Below, piece after piece: positions 51,946-61,093 of a DNA stretch of 64,000 bases. Within the stretch, counting starts at the first letter, position 1. Each line of letters opens with the position of its first letter. The position numbers and the translations under genes were made by a program. The notes under the pieces are model-generated. The model saw only the letters and a program-made list of their open reading frames with translations. It was not told where the DNA came from and made no database searches. Source of the stretch: Paenibacillus algorifonticola (GTDB taxonomy: Bacteria > Bacillota > Bacilli > Paenibacillales > Paenibacillaceae); assembly GCF_000971975.1 (NCBI RefSeq), contig NZ_LAQO01000002.1, positions 186,001 to 250,000 on the forward strand, read 5' to 3'.

Positions 51946-53181
51946 ATGACCAAACCTAAAATCGTCGCTTTTGTTGAGCCGAGCTTCTACGGGGTGAGCT
52001 TCGCAAGAGCGGCCTTTCAGCAGGGCTGCACGGTAATTTCGATTGTTTCCTCTGTGGATAACCCGCGCACGTATGGCTATGAGGGCATTTACCATGATTT
52101 AATTGTTGCGGATATTAGAGATGAGGAGTCCGTTTACGAGGCCATCCGCAGCTCAGCGTATTTCGGCAAGCTGGATGCATTAATTCCGGCGACAGACTAT
52201 GCCTCGCATTTGACGGCAAAGGTTTCAGAGCGGCTGGGGCTTAGAAGTGTACCTTATGAAGCGGCGTTAAAATCAAGAAATAAAGATTTGGCCCGCGAAG
52301 CCTATGAGGCGTTTGGGGTGCCAAGCGCAAAATACAGGAAGGTGAGAACCTATGAGGAAGCGGAGGCTGCGGCTCGTGAAATTGGCTATCCAATTGTACT
52401 TAAGCCGACCAACTGCGCAAGCAGCCAAAATGTTTATTTTATTTCCGGGCAGGATGAGCTGAGGGAAGCGATGGCGATCATCTCGGATTTTAAAGTAACG
52501 TATATGGATTTCAAAGTAAGAGAGGAATATTTGGTTGAAGAATATTTGGAGGGCCAGGAGTTCAGCGTGGAAATTTTCCTTGAAAATAGCGAGCCTGCGT
52601 TTGCGGTCGTTACCGAAAAAATAACGTCGCCGCTGCCTTATTTCGTTGAAGTAGCGCATACACTGCCGACCTCCGTGCATACGGATAAGCAAGCGGAAAT
52701 TATTGAAACGGCGGTAAGTGCGCTGCGGGCCATTGGCATTACGGATGGCCCTAGCCATGTCGAGGTGAAGCTTTCGGAGCAAGGTCCGCGAATCATCGAA
52801 GTGAACGGCAGGCCGGGAGGCGACAATATTTCCTCGGATTTGCTCGTTCAAGCGCTCGGCGTTGATTTTTTTGAAGCGACCGTTCATTATTATTTAGCAG
52901 AACCTGTAAATGTTCATGCCAGCCGCAGCCGGGCGGCGGCGATCGCTTATTTGCTGGCCGAGAAGGACGGCACAGTTGCCTCTGTAGAAGGGCTTGAGCA
53001 TTTGCAGCCGGGAGACGCTATCGTTCGTTCGCATATATCGGTTCAGCAAGGGGACCAGATTTCCGTAGCCAAAAGCTCGGATGACAGGCTGGGTTATGTC
53101 ATAACTGTGGCCGATACACCGCAGGAGGCGAAGCAGGCCGCACTTGATTTAATAAGTAAGGTAGAGCTGGTCTATCAGTAG
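51946..53181 (+). CDS. ATP-grasp carboxylate-amine ligase
   Basis: 411 residues: N-terminal Rossmann-like part (IVAFVEPSFYGVSFARAAFQ), then ATP-grasp (KSRNKDLAREAYEAFGVPSA, YPIVLKPTNCASSQNVYF, YLVEEYLEGQEFSVEIFL) and metal-binding RIIEVNGRPGGDNISSDLLV. It resembles the L-amino-acid ligase/BacD-like and carnosine-synthase-like group. It would form an amide or peptide bond using the pathway's amino acid (inference). AAGGAG precedes the ATG. Confidence 0.85.
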   Translation: MTKPKIVAFVEPSFYGVSFARAAFQQGCTVISIVSSVDNPRTYGYEGIYHDLIVADIRDEESVYEAIRSSAYFGKLDALIPATDYASHLTAKVSERLGLRSVPYEAALKSRNKDLAREAYEAFGVPSAKYRKVRTYEEAEAAAREIGYPIVLKPTNCASSQNVYFISGQDELREAMAIISDFKVTYMDFKVREEYLVEEYLEGQEFSVEIFLENSEPAFAVVTEKITSPLPYFVEVAHTLPTSVHTDKQAEIIETAVSALRAIGITDGPSHVEVKLSEQGPRIIEVNGRPGGDNISSDLLVQALGVDFFEATVHYYLAEPVNVHASRSRAAAIAYLLAEKDGTVASVEGLEHLQPGDAIVRSHISVQQGDQISVAKSSDDRLGYVITVADTPQEAKQAALDLISKVELVYQ

Positions 53182-53229
53182 CCTAAGCAAGCTTGCCATT
53201 TTAAACACCTACAGGGGGACTACAAGCAG

Positions 53230-53781
53230 ATGACGAACATTCTGATTGTGAACGGACATGATTATTATGACAGAGCGCAAGGGAAGCTGACCCAGACGCT
53301 CGTTGCCGCGGCGGTTTCACAGCTATCGGCGCAGCATACGGTTCAGACAACGACGGTTGCAGAGGGCTATGAGGTGGAGCAGGAGATTCAAAAATTCCAG
53401 TGGGCGGACGTCATTATTTTTCAGACGCCGATTTATTGGTTCAGCATTACGGGCCTGCTCAAAAAATATATCGATGACATTTACCTGCCGAACATATTCT
53501 TTGGCAAAGCGAAGGAGTTTGGCCGTGGCGGCCTGCTCACCGATAAAAAATATATGCTGTCGCTCACATGGGGAGCCTCCGCTGCCGCTTTCTCGGATCC
53601 AGCGGGCTTCCTGGAAGGAAAAAGCGAGGACGAGGTGCTGTTCAGCGTACATAAAACCCAAGAGTATTGCGGGCTTAAGCAGCTGCCTACATTCTCGCTT
53701 TATTCTTCCATGCGTGAGCCTGATGTGGAAGATGGCTTAGCCAAGCTTGAGGCTCATTTGAAAAAGACGTTCGAGCTTTGA
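53230..53781 (+). CDS. Flavodoxin-fold NAD(P)H oxidoreductase (MdaB/YwrO-like)
   Basis: 183 residues. The MdaB pattern is plain: NGHDYYDRAQGKLTQTL, FQTPIYWFSITGLLKKYID, GGLLTDKKYMLSLTWGAS and FSVHKTQEYCGL. FMN/FAD-dependent quinone or drug reductase family. Last plus-strand gene before the convergent acuC. It could modify the product or be an unrelated protective enzyme; assignment to the cluster rests on direction and the 48-bp gap. Confidence 0.82.
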   Translation: MTNILIVNGHDYYDRAQGKLTQTLVAAAVSQLSAQHTVQTTTVAEGYEVEQEIQKFQWADVIIFQTPIYWFSITGLLKKYIDDIYLPNIFFGKAKEFGRGGLLTDKKYMLSLTWGASAAAFSDPAGFLEGKSEDEVLFSVHKTQEYCGLKQLPTFSLYSSMREPDVEDGLAKLEAHLKKTFEL

Positions 53782-53797
53782 GCCGAAGCGGGCTAGC

Positions 53798-55015
53798 TTA
53801 CAAATCCTGTATAGCGATTTCGCAGATGGCACGATTTTTTGCTTCAATTTCACTACGGCGGGGAATGGGCGGAATATTCGTCAAATCATCCAGCCACCAT
53901 TCGGGCAGCTCACTAGGGCTGCTTTCTTGCCATTTATCGAGCCATTGTTGCGGCAGTCGCAGCTTGCTCCCAAGAGGGAGCTCAGCTTCCTCCAACCCCG
54001 CAGCAGCTTTGCTTGCAAGCTCCAAGGCGATTGGATGATCGATCATCGTCAGCCATACGAGTGCCCAGGCACGTGGAACGACGCGCCATAAATCGTAGCC
54101 GCCACCGCCAAGCGCGACCCATTTGCCGCCCGTAAATGCATGGGCAAGCTCGTGAATGATGGCAGGCATTTCGCTATAAATGCGCATGCTGCAATGAATA
54201 TGCGACAGCGGATCATAGGCGTGGGCGTCGCAGCCATGCTGGCTAATAATAATGTCGGGCTTAAAAGCGGCCGCGACCTTCGTAATGGAGGAGCGGAAGC
54301 ATTCCAGCCACGAATCATCCTCCGTATAGGGCTCCATTGGCAGATTAAAGCAGGTGCCGACGCCCGCATCGGTTCCTTTTTCATACACGTAGCCGGTGCC
54401 GGGGAATAGAAACTTGCCCGTCTCATGGATGGAGTAGGTGCACACATCGGGATCATTGTAAAAAATCCACTGCACTCCGTCGCCATGATGGACATCGGTA
54501 TCGATATAAAGCACCCTCGCGTTATACGTTTCCCGCAAATGCTTGATGGCTACGGCCGCGTCATTGTAGACGCAGAAGCCGGAACCGCGCTCTGGAAAAG
54601 CGTGATGCAGCCCGCCTGCCATATGATAAGCATGCAGCGCATTACCGCTCATCACCTGCTCCGCCGCTTCTACGGAACCAGCAACGATAGCTGCCGCTGC
54701 GTCATGCATGCCAGGGAAAAAAGGCGTCTCCTCCGTATTGAGTCCAAATTGCCCGGAGCTGTCTTGTTCTTCTGGTGCAGGCGTCTGCATGCTGAGCTGC
54801 CTAACCGCTTCTATGTAGTCCTGGCGATGCGCCAGCGCGAGCATGTGGCTGCTTGCTTTGCGGCCGGTCTCATGCCACAGTTCCTCGGGGAGCGCACCCA
54901 GCGCTTGAAGCAGGTCAACCGTGAGCGTCAGCCTGATCGGATTAAAAGGATGCTCCTCGCCAAATTTATAAAGCGAGCAGTCGGGCTGATGCACAAAAAT
55001 AGCATTTGACGGCAT
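53798..55015 (-). CDS. acuC: Histone-deacetylase-like AcuC
   Basis: 405 residues, slightly longer than Bacillus AcuC because of an insert near 80-90. Class I deacetylase motifs: HHAFPERGSGFCVYND, YIDTDVHHGDGVQW (metal Asp/His), SQHGCDAHAYDPL. It removes acetyl groups, restoring activity of acetyl-CoA synthetase inactivated by AcuA. GGAGGAGG precedes the ATG. It follows acuA after 43 bp, and no acuB lies between them. Confidence 0.92.
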   Translation of the reverse strand: MPSNAIFVHQPDCSLYKFGEEHPFNPIRLTLTVDLLQALGALPEELWHETGRKASSHMLALAHRQDYIEAVRQLSMQTPAPEEQDSSGQFGLNTEETPFFPGMHDAAAAIVAGSVEAAEQVMSGNALHAYHMAGGLHHAFPERGSGFCVYNDAAVAIKHLRETYNARVLYIDTDVHHGDGVQWIFYNDPDVCTYSIHETGKFLFPGTGYVYEKGTDAGVGTCFNLPMEPYTEDDSWLECFRSSITKVAAAFKPDIIISQHGCDAHAYDPLSHIHCSMRIYSEMPAIIHELAHAFTGGKWVALGGGGYDLWRVVPRAWALVWLTMIDHPIALELASKAAAGLEEAELPLGSKLRLPQQWLDKWQESSPSELPEWWLDDLTNIPPIPRRSEIEAKNRAICEIAIQDL

Positions 55016-55058
55016 AAACGAATCACGTCCTCCTCCGGCTCATTACGCCGATCTATCC

Positions 55059-55694
55059 TTAATACATAAACCGCTGCCGAAACCGGACGCGGTCAAACTG
55101 TTCGATTGATGCCAGCGGTACTTCGCTGCCGATTCGCACCATCAGGCAGTTAGCGGGATGGGAGCATATTTCCGGATCATCCGTTGCGTACCAAATCATA
55201 TCGACAGACTTCATCAGCTTTTCCATCATCGTGCGATAGTCCCAGACGCTTAATTCCGTGCTTTTCAAATCCCAATGCCAATAATATTCCGTTGTGAAAA
55301 TAATCAGATTTTCCATCTGCTGCTCCGCGAAGGCGAGCTGGATCATTTTTTTGCCGAGCCCATAGGAGCGGTAGTCATTAGCTACTTCGACAGCGCCCAG
55401 CTCAACCAAATCGATCATATTCCCTTCGGACCATCGCTCGAGCTCATCGGGGTAATGGAAGGTGACATAGCCGACGATACAATCTTCTTCCCGGGCCAAA
55501 ATAATTCGGCCTTCTTCCAATGCGGCAATTTCCACTAGCGCTTCATGCTGCTCGGCGGGCCTGCGAAACGCATCGAGGTCCTGATGCATCTTAAGCAGCG
55601 TTAGCTGCTCGGCAGGAACAGGCCCTTCCAGCACAAGCTCTCGTCCGTCCGCCAATATCACTTTGTCTCGCTGATAGTGTTTGCGATGCTGCAA
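55059..55694 (-). CDS. acuA: Acetoin-utilisation acetyltransferase AcuA
   Basis: 211 residues. GNAT fold with LGAVEVANDYRSYGLGKKMIQL (acetyl-CoA loop R-x-x-G-x-G/K) and the AcuA-typical VDMIWYATDDPEICSHPANC. It acetylates AcsA at the lysine in the C-terminal RSGK motif, shutting it off. Start is TTG (55694) behind GAGGGGAG. Divergent from acsA, its target. Confidence 0.9.
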   Translation of the reverse strand: MQHRKHYQRDKVILADGRELVLEGPVPAEQLTLLKMHQDLDAFRRPAEQHEALVEIAALEEGRIILAREEDCIVGYVTFHYPDELERWSEGNMIDLVELGAVEVANDYRSYGLGKKMIQLAFAEQQMENLIIFTTEYYWHWDLKSTELSVWDYRTMMEKLMKSVDMIWYATDDPEICSHPANCLMVRIGSEVPLASIEQFDRVRFRQRFMY

Positions 55695-55805
55695 GGCATA
55701 CTCCCCTCTCTGTGGTGCTGCCTAAATGGTAAAGCTTGCTCTACTAATGGTTATAGCAAACATTCAGCCAAATGAAAAGCATGGTCGAAAATAAAGCAGA
55801 TATGT

Positions 55806-55811
55806 TATAAT
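55806..55811 (+). promoter_or_regulatory. acsA -10 element
   Basis: TATAAT, with a weak -35 (TGGTCG 55782-55787, 18-nt spacing). Confidence 0.5.
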
Positions 55812-55816
55812 CGTCC

Positions 55817-55831
55817 ATGTAAGCGTATTCC
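55817..55831 (+). promoter_or_regulatory. cre site (CcpA operator) at the acsA promoter
   Basis: ATGTAAGCGTATTCC matches WTGNAARCGNWWWCA at 14 of 15 positions (only the last base differs). It starts six bases after the -10 hexamer, about where transcription begins, so CcpA bound there would block initiation. AcsA is known to be under carbon catabolite repression in Bacillus, and ccpA itself is in this window. Confidence 0.7.
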
Positions 55832-55872
55832 ACTCGGTAAAGGTGTAATAGATTTGATGGGAGAGTGATAGA

Positions 55873-57597
55873 ATGTCTGATCTACATCAAGAGCGAATTC
55901 CAGCAGTAGCCAATAATTCTAACCTGGTTGATTATGATGAAGCTGTAAAAACCTTCCGATGGGAAACGATCGAGCAGCAGTTCAGCTGGCATCAGACCGG
56001 AAAGGTGAATATGGCTTATGAAGCGATAGATCGCCACGTTTCTGAAGGCAAAGGAGATAAGGTTGCGCTTTATTACAGCGACAGCTTGCGCGAAGAAGCT
56101 TATACGTTTGGGCAGCTGCAAGCGCAATCGAATCAATTTGCGAATGTGCTGCGGGGGCTCGGCATAACGAAGGGCGAGCGTGTATTTGTGTTTATGCCGC
56201 GAACGCCTGAGCTGTATATCAGCGTGCTCGGAGCGCTCAAAATCGGTGCCGTCATCGGCCCGCTATTTGAAGCGTTCATGGAAACAGCAGTCAAGGACCG
56301 TCTTCAAGACAGTGAAGCGTCTGCGATTATAACAACGCCAGCACTGCTCAGCCGGATTAAGCGCGATGAAATTCCATCGCTGCGGCATATTATCGTTTAT
56401 GGCGATGAGGTGCAGACGGATGACGTAATCGTCGATTACGCCGCCGAGATGCAGCAGGCATCGACCGATAGCGAGATCGAATGGCTTGGACGCGAGGATG
56501 GTCTTATTTTGCATTATACGTCCGGCTCGACCGGCAAGCCTAAAGGCGTCTATCATGTACAAAATGCGATGATTCAGCATAAATATACAGGTCAAATTGT
56601 CCTCGATCTGAAAGAGGATGATATTTACTGGTGCACCGCCGATCCGGGTTGGGTAACGGGAACGTCCTATGGCATTTTCGCGCCATGGCTGAATGCAGCT
56701 ACGATTGTCGTAAGAGGGGGCAGGTTCAGCCCAGCGGATTGGTACGGCACGATTCAAAAATACGGCGTCACCGTCTGGTACAGTGCGCCAACAGCGTTCC
56801 GCATGCTGATGGGCGCAGGCGATGACGTCGTATTGAATTACGACTTGTCCACCTTGCGTCATGTACTCAGCGTAGGCGAGCCGCTCAATCCAGAAGTCGT
56901 CCGCTGGGGACTAAAGGTTTACCAGCAGCGCATTCACGATACGTGGTGGATGACGGAAACGGGCGGACAGCTTATTTGCAATTACCCGTCGATGACGATT
57001 AAGCCGGGCTCGATGGGCAAGCCGCTGCCGGGCGTGGAAGCGGCGATTATTGATAATCAGGGCAATGTGCTGCCGCCATTCCGTATGGGCAATTTGGCGA
57101 TTCGCACGCCATGGCCATCGATGATGCGCAAAATTTATAATAACCCTGCCAAATACGCGGAATATTTTCATCTGGAGGGCTGGTATGTATCAGGCGATTC
57201 CGCCTATATCGATGAGGATGGCTACTTTTGGTTCCAGGGCCGTATTGATGATGTGATTAATACAGCAGGCGAGCGAGTTGGGCCGTTTGAGGTGGAGAGC
57301 AAGCTCGTTGAGCATCCAGCGGTTGCAGAAGCAGGCGTTATTGGCAAGCCCGATCCGATGCGCGGCGAGATTATTAAAGCTTTTATCGCCCTGCGCGAAG
57401 GATACACGGCATCCGATGAGCTGAAGGCAGAAATTTCCCAGTTTGTTAAAGTGGGCTTGTCTGCACATGCGGCTCCACGGGAAATTGAATTCAAGGATAA
57501 GCTGCCGAAGACGCGCAGCGGCAAAATTATGCGTCGTGTGCTGAAGGCATGGGAGCTGAATTTGCCAACAGGCGATTTATCTACAATCGAGGATTAA
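55873..57597 (+). CDS. acsA: Acetyl-CoA synthetase
   Basis: 574 residues, AMP-forming. Motif YTSGSTGKPKGV, TPWPSMMRKIYN and HDTWWMTETGG, hinge region GYFWFQGRIDDVI, and C-terminal KLPKTRSGKIMRRVLKAW with the acetylation-site Lys. It makes acetyl-CoA from acetate and ATP. Divergent from acuA-acuC, which control its activity by reversible acetylation. Strong terminator 15 bp later. Confidence 0.95.
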   Translation: MSDLHQERIPAVANNSNLVDYDEAVKTFRWETIEQQFSWHQTGKVNMAYEAIDRHVSEGKGDKVALYYSDSLREEAYTFGQLQAQSNQFANVLRGLGITKGERVFVFMPRTPELYISVLGALKIGAVIGPLFEAFMETAVKDRLQDSEASAIITTPALLSRIKRDEIPSLRHIIVYGDEVQTDDVIVDYAAEMQQASTDSEIEWLGREDGLILHYTSGSTGKPKGVYHVQNAMIQHKYTGQIVLDLKEDDIYWCTADPGWVTGTSYGIFAPWLNAATIVVRGGRFSPADWYGTIQKYGVTVWYSAPTAFRMLMGAGDDVVLNYDLSTLRHVLSVGEPLNPEVVRWGLKVYQQRIHDTWWMTETGGQLICNYPSMTIKPGSMGKPLPGVEAAIIDNQGNVLPPFRMGNLAIRTPWPSMMRKIYNNPAKYAEYFHLEGWYVSGDSAYIDEDGYFWFQGRIDDVINTAGERVGPFEVESKLVEHPAVAEAGVIGKPDPMRGEIIKAFIALREGYTASDELKAEISQFVKVGLSAHAAPREIEFKDKLPKTRSGKIMRRVLKAWELNLPTGDLSTIED

Positions 57598-57612
57598 GAA
57601 GTATAAGCTTAA

Positions 57613-57658
57613 AAAAGCTCCGGTTCCATGCAACGTTAGTTGCGGAACCGGAGCTTTT
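57613..57658. terminator. Bidirectional terminator
   Basis: AAAAGCTCCGGTTCC (57613-57627) pairs with GGAACCGGAGCTTTT (57644-57658), plus an inner GCAAC/GTTGC stem; between acsA and the convergent PBP gene. Confidence 0.92.
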
Positions 57659-57691
57659 GATTTAGAACGATTCATCTGTGAAAAATAACGT

Positions 57692-60600
57692 TTAACCGCC
57701 AATGCTTGCTTTCGAGGAAGGAGCAGACTGTCCGGCTGCGTTCTCCGCTGTCACGTAGAACGCTCCTGATGTAAGCGGCGAGGCGTAGACGAAGCTCGTC
57801 TCTGCGGTAGAACCTACTTCCACATATTTGCCATCGCTGCCTGCGGCGAAATAAACATGATACACCGTGACCTGCTCGCCAGCTGCGCTCGCCTGCCAAG
57901 ACAAGGTAACGCCTGTTTCATTGCCTTGCGCGGAAAGACCAGCAGGGGCTGCTGGTGCAGCCAAGCCGGTTTCCGGCGTTGGGCGAACATCAGGTCCTTG
58001 TTCTGGCCCTGGATCGCCGCCTTCCTCAGGAGGCTGTCCCGGATTAAGCGGATCAGGGACTTCAGGCGCGACAGGCGCTTTGCCGAAGCGGACAGTTTGG
58101 CTAGGTGCCGATTCCTTGCCGGCAACATCCACGGCTGTTACATAGAAGCTGTAGCCGTTGCTGGCACTGACGGTGAAGCTTGCGCTGTAGGTGTCTCCCA
58201 GCAGGATGGAATTTCCTACTTTGTTAAAGGAGCCTTCGTTAACGGCTTGATATAACCGGAAGCCAACGACATCCTTCTGGGCCGGAGCGGAGAAGGAGAG
58301 GCTGACTACGCCCTGACCAATCGATATGAGTGATACATTGCCCGGCGCACTTGGCGCACTTCCGTCATCCTTGCGAGGATCGACCTTGGAAGGCGCGTTT
58401 TTGCCTGCATCTGTAGGCAAGTAATAGCTTAGCGCTCTTCGGCTGCTTGCCGGAACGCGGGAAAGCACTTTGCTGATTTCATCCATAAGCTCGTCAAGCG
58501 GCTTCTTGCGCTTAATAACCGTCTGCTGCGAAATGAAATCGGAAGGTGTTGCATCTTGAGCGACATAATTGACGCCGTTGTAGCGTATGAATGACCTGTT
58601 CACAAGGGCATCATCCGCTTGTTTAGGAATATATTTTTTGTTGAACCAGTCGGTTACTAGCATACCTGCTGATCTTGTCAATGCCGTCGGCAGCTTGCCG
58701 CTGGCACTGGATACAGTGGCTTTAACAACGCCATCAGGCTGATTGAACGCTTTGGCCGCAAACATCTCCGGCTTCTGCTCGGCAAGCTGATTCATCATCT
58801 TCGCCCAGATTTCGCGGGCGCGCTTGCGGCTGGCGCCTTCGAGCGTATAAATCGGCTTCTCATAGCCGGCCCATACGCCAAGCGTGACATCTGGGGTGAA
58901 GCCCATGAACCAGACATCGCCGTAGTTTTGCGTAGAGCCCGTTTTGCCCGCGTACGGGATTTTACCGTAATTTTTGAGCCGCGAAGTAAGTGAATTCGCT
59001 GTGCCGCTTGGGCTTGAAATAACGGTGCGAAGCATATCCGTCATCAGGAAAGCGGTCTGCTCGGAAAAGACGCGAGTCGGCTCGTGCTGATGCTCATAGA
59101 CGATTTTTCCATTAGCATCGGTAATTTTGGCGATCATGTAAGAATCATTGTACAGGCCTTGATTCGGAATCGAGCCATAGGCGCTGGTCAATTCTTCAAC
59201 GGATACCCCGATGCTGAGTCCGCCGAGAACGCCAGTCTGTGCTGCATCATCTTCTGGCTGCAGCGTTGTAATGCCGAGCTTTCTAGTAAACTTCCAGGCT
59301 TCCTTAATCGTAACCTCATCAAGGAAAATTTTAAGCGCTGGCAAGTTAAGCGAGCGGTTGAGCGCTTCGCGAGCGGTAACGAGACCGCTGTAACGATTAT
59401 TTGCATTTTTTGGAATATGATAGCTGGAACCACTATTTTTCAAAATAATCGGTGCATCATCCAAGATGCTTGCCGGTTGGATCAGCCCTTTATCAATGGC
59501 TGGCAAGTAGGCGGCGATAGGTTTCATCGTTGAACCCGGCTGCCGAGTCATCTGAGTGGCAAAGTTCATCTGCTCCTCGTAAAAATCACGACCCTCCAGC
59601 ATGCTAAGTATAGCTCCGGTTTTATGGTCAACTAGGACAGCTGCAATTTGCTCAATGCCCTTCTCCTTGCTGTCCGGAGTGAAGTTGCTCGGATCATTTC
59701 CGATATCGCGCATCATTTTATAAATGTCTTTGTCAATCGTCGTATGCACCTGATAGCCGCCACGAAGCAAATGCTCACGCGCTTCTTCTATAAGATCGGC
59801 GTTTTCCTTCTTGCGCAGATCGGCTATGGTCAGTGTCGGGTCCTGCTGCATGAGCATAACTTCCGCCGCCTGGCGCTCTGCCTCCAGCATGAGGTAAGGA
59901 TACGTCGTATAGGCTTTCGCTACTGGCTTCGCGAGCGAGCCGCGAATATCGAATTTTTTCGCCTGATCGTACTCCTGCTGGGTAATGCGTCCAGTTTGCA
60001 GCATCCGCATCAGCACGGTCGATTGACGCTCAATCGCGAGGTCAAAGCCGCCTTCATTGAACTGGCCTTTGCCGTTAAACGCGGTATAAGCGGAAGGACG
60101 CTGCGGCAGTCCGGCCAAATAAGCCGATTGCGCAATGTTCAGCTTGCTCAAATCGGTAATGCCGAAAACACCTTTGGCGGCTGCCTTGATCCCATATAAA
60201 TTGTAGCCGCTGGAGCCATTTCCGAATGGTACTTTATTCAAATACGCCGCAAGAATTTCTTCTTTCGTCAAGTAACGCTCCATCCGCAGAGCGAGAAAAA
60301 TTTCCTTCACTTTACGGCTGTCGGTTACGTCCAGGCTTAGAAATACGCGTCGCGCCAATTGCTGGGTGAGCGTACTGCCGCCCGTCTGCGTATCTTCATT
60401 AAGCAGCTTCTGCTTGACTGCCCGTCCCAAACCGTTCAAATCGACACCATAATGGGTTTCAAAATTATTGTCTTCAATAGCAAGCACGGCGTTAATGACT
60501 TGCGGGGGAAGCTCATCGTAATCAACTAGAATGCGATCTTCTTCCGTACGAAGCTGTCCAATAAGGGTATCATCATTAAAGAAGACAAAGCCTGTAACTG

Positions 60601-60811
60601 AGTTTTCGTTTATTTTCTCTTCAATTAAGGTTCGTGGTCGCACTTCTTCTCCTTTAACCAAAGAGGCAACATAGCCCGTTACGGCTCCTCCCGTTAGCAA
60701 ACCGACGAATATGACGAGGTAACAGAGCCACTTTACTGTTAGCCATGTTACGAGTCCAAATGTGCGCCAGCCGCTTCTGCGGGATGATGATGGTTGTTGA
60801 TCTTCCTGCAT
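57692..60811 (-). CDS. Class A penicillin-binding protein (PBP1A type) with fibronectin-III tail
   Basis: 1039 residues. A short cytoplasmic tail and one membrane segment (WLCYLVIFVGLLTGGAVTGY) lead to the GT51 glycosyltransferase (AIEDNNFETHYGVDLNGLGR, QTGGSTLTQQLAR, EILAAYLNKVPFGNGSSG). The transpeptidase has SxxK in PGSTMKPIAAY, SxN in NRSLNLP and KTGS in GKTGSTQNYGDVWF. The C-terminal 200 residues hold two fibronectin-III-like modules split by a Pro/Gly/Asp-rich linker. It polymerises and crosslinks peptidoglycan outside the membrane. GGAGGAGG favours ATG 60811 over 60841. Confidence 0.93.
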   Translation of the reverse strand: MQEDQQPSSSRRSGWRTFGLVTWLTVKWLCYLVIFVGLLTGGAVTGYVASLVKGEEVRPRTLIEEKINENSVTGFVFFNDDTLIGQLRTEEDRILVDYDELPPQVINAVLAIEDNNFETHYGVDLNGLGRAVKQKLLNEDTQTGGSTLTQQLARRVFLSLDVTDSRKVKEIFLALRMERYLTKEEILAAYLNKVPFGNGSSGYNLYGIKAAAKGVFGITDLSKLNIAQSAYLAGLPQRPSAYTAFNGKGQFNEGGFDLAIERQSTVLMRMLQTGRITQQEYDQAKKFDIRGSLAKPVAKAYTTYPYLMLEAERQAAEVMLMQQDPTLTIADLRKKENADLIEEAREHLLRGGYQVHTTIDKDIYKMMRDIGNDPSNFTPDSKEKGIEQIAAVLVDHKTGAILSMLEGRDFYEEQMNFATQMTRQPGSTMKPIAAYLPAIDKGLIQPASILDDAPIILKNSGSSYHIPKNANNRYSGLVTAREALNRSLNLPALKIFLDEVTIKEAWKFTRKLGITTLQPEDDAAQTGVLGGLSIGVSVEELTSAYGSIPNQGLYNDSYMIAKITDANGKIVYEHQHEPTRVFSEQTAFLMTDMLRTVISSPSGTANSLTSRLKNYGKIPYAGKTGSTQNYGDVWFMGFTPDVTLGVWAGYEKPIYTLEGASRKRAREIWAKMMNQLAEQKPEMFAAKAFNQPDGVVKATVSSASGKLPTALTRSAGMLVTDWFNKKYIPKQADDALVNRSFIRYNGVNYVAQDATPSDFISQQTVIKRKKPLDELMDEISKVLSRVPASSRRALSYYLPTDAGKNAPSKVDPRKDDGSAPSAPGNVSLISIGQGVVSLSFSAPAQKDVVGFRLYQAVNEGSFNKVGNSILLGDTYSASFTVSASNGYSFYVTAVDVAGKESAPSQTVRFGKAPVAPEVPDPLNPGQPPEEGGDPGPEQGPDVRPTPETGLAAPAAPAGLSAQGNETGVTLSWQASAAGEQVTVYHVYFAAGSDGKYVEVGSTAETSFVYASPLTSGAFYVTAENAAGQSAPSSKASIGG

Positions 60812-61093
60812 ATGAATTAACTCCTCCTCCAATACACCCAACTATTATAGCATAAAACACCAGTTCGAAAAGAGGGAACCTGATTGACTTCACTCATTTG
60901 CTATGTTATGGATACACGAAATACAACATACCCGTTAAGCAGAGGAATTAATTAGTATGAAAAAATGAAATATAGCAAAGGGCTTGGGACAAATTGTGCA
61001 AGCTTATTTGATTTTTTTGAAACAATTTCCAAGGAAATAACGTAATAAATAAAAACAGTTATAGCAGCATTTGGTTGAAGAAAGGGGGGCATA

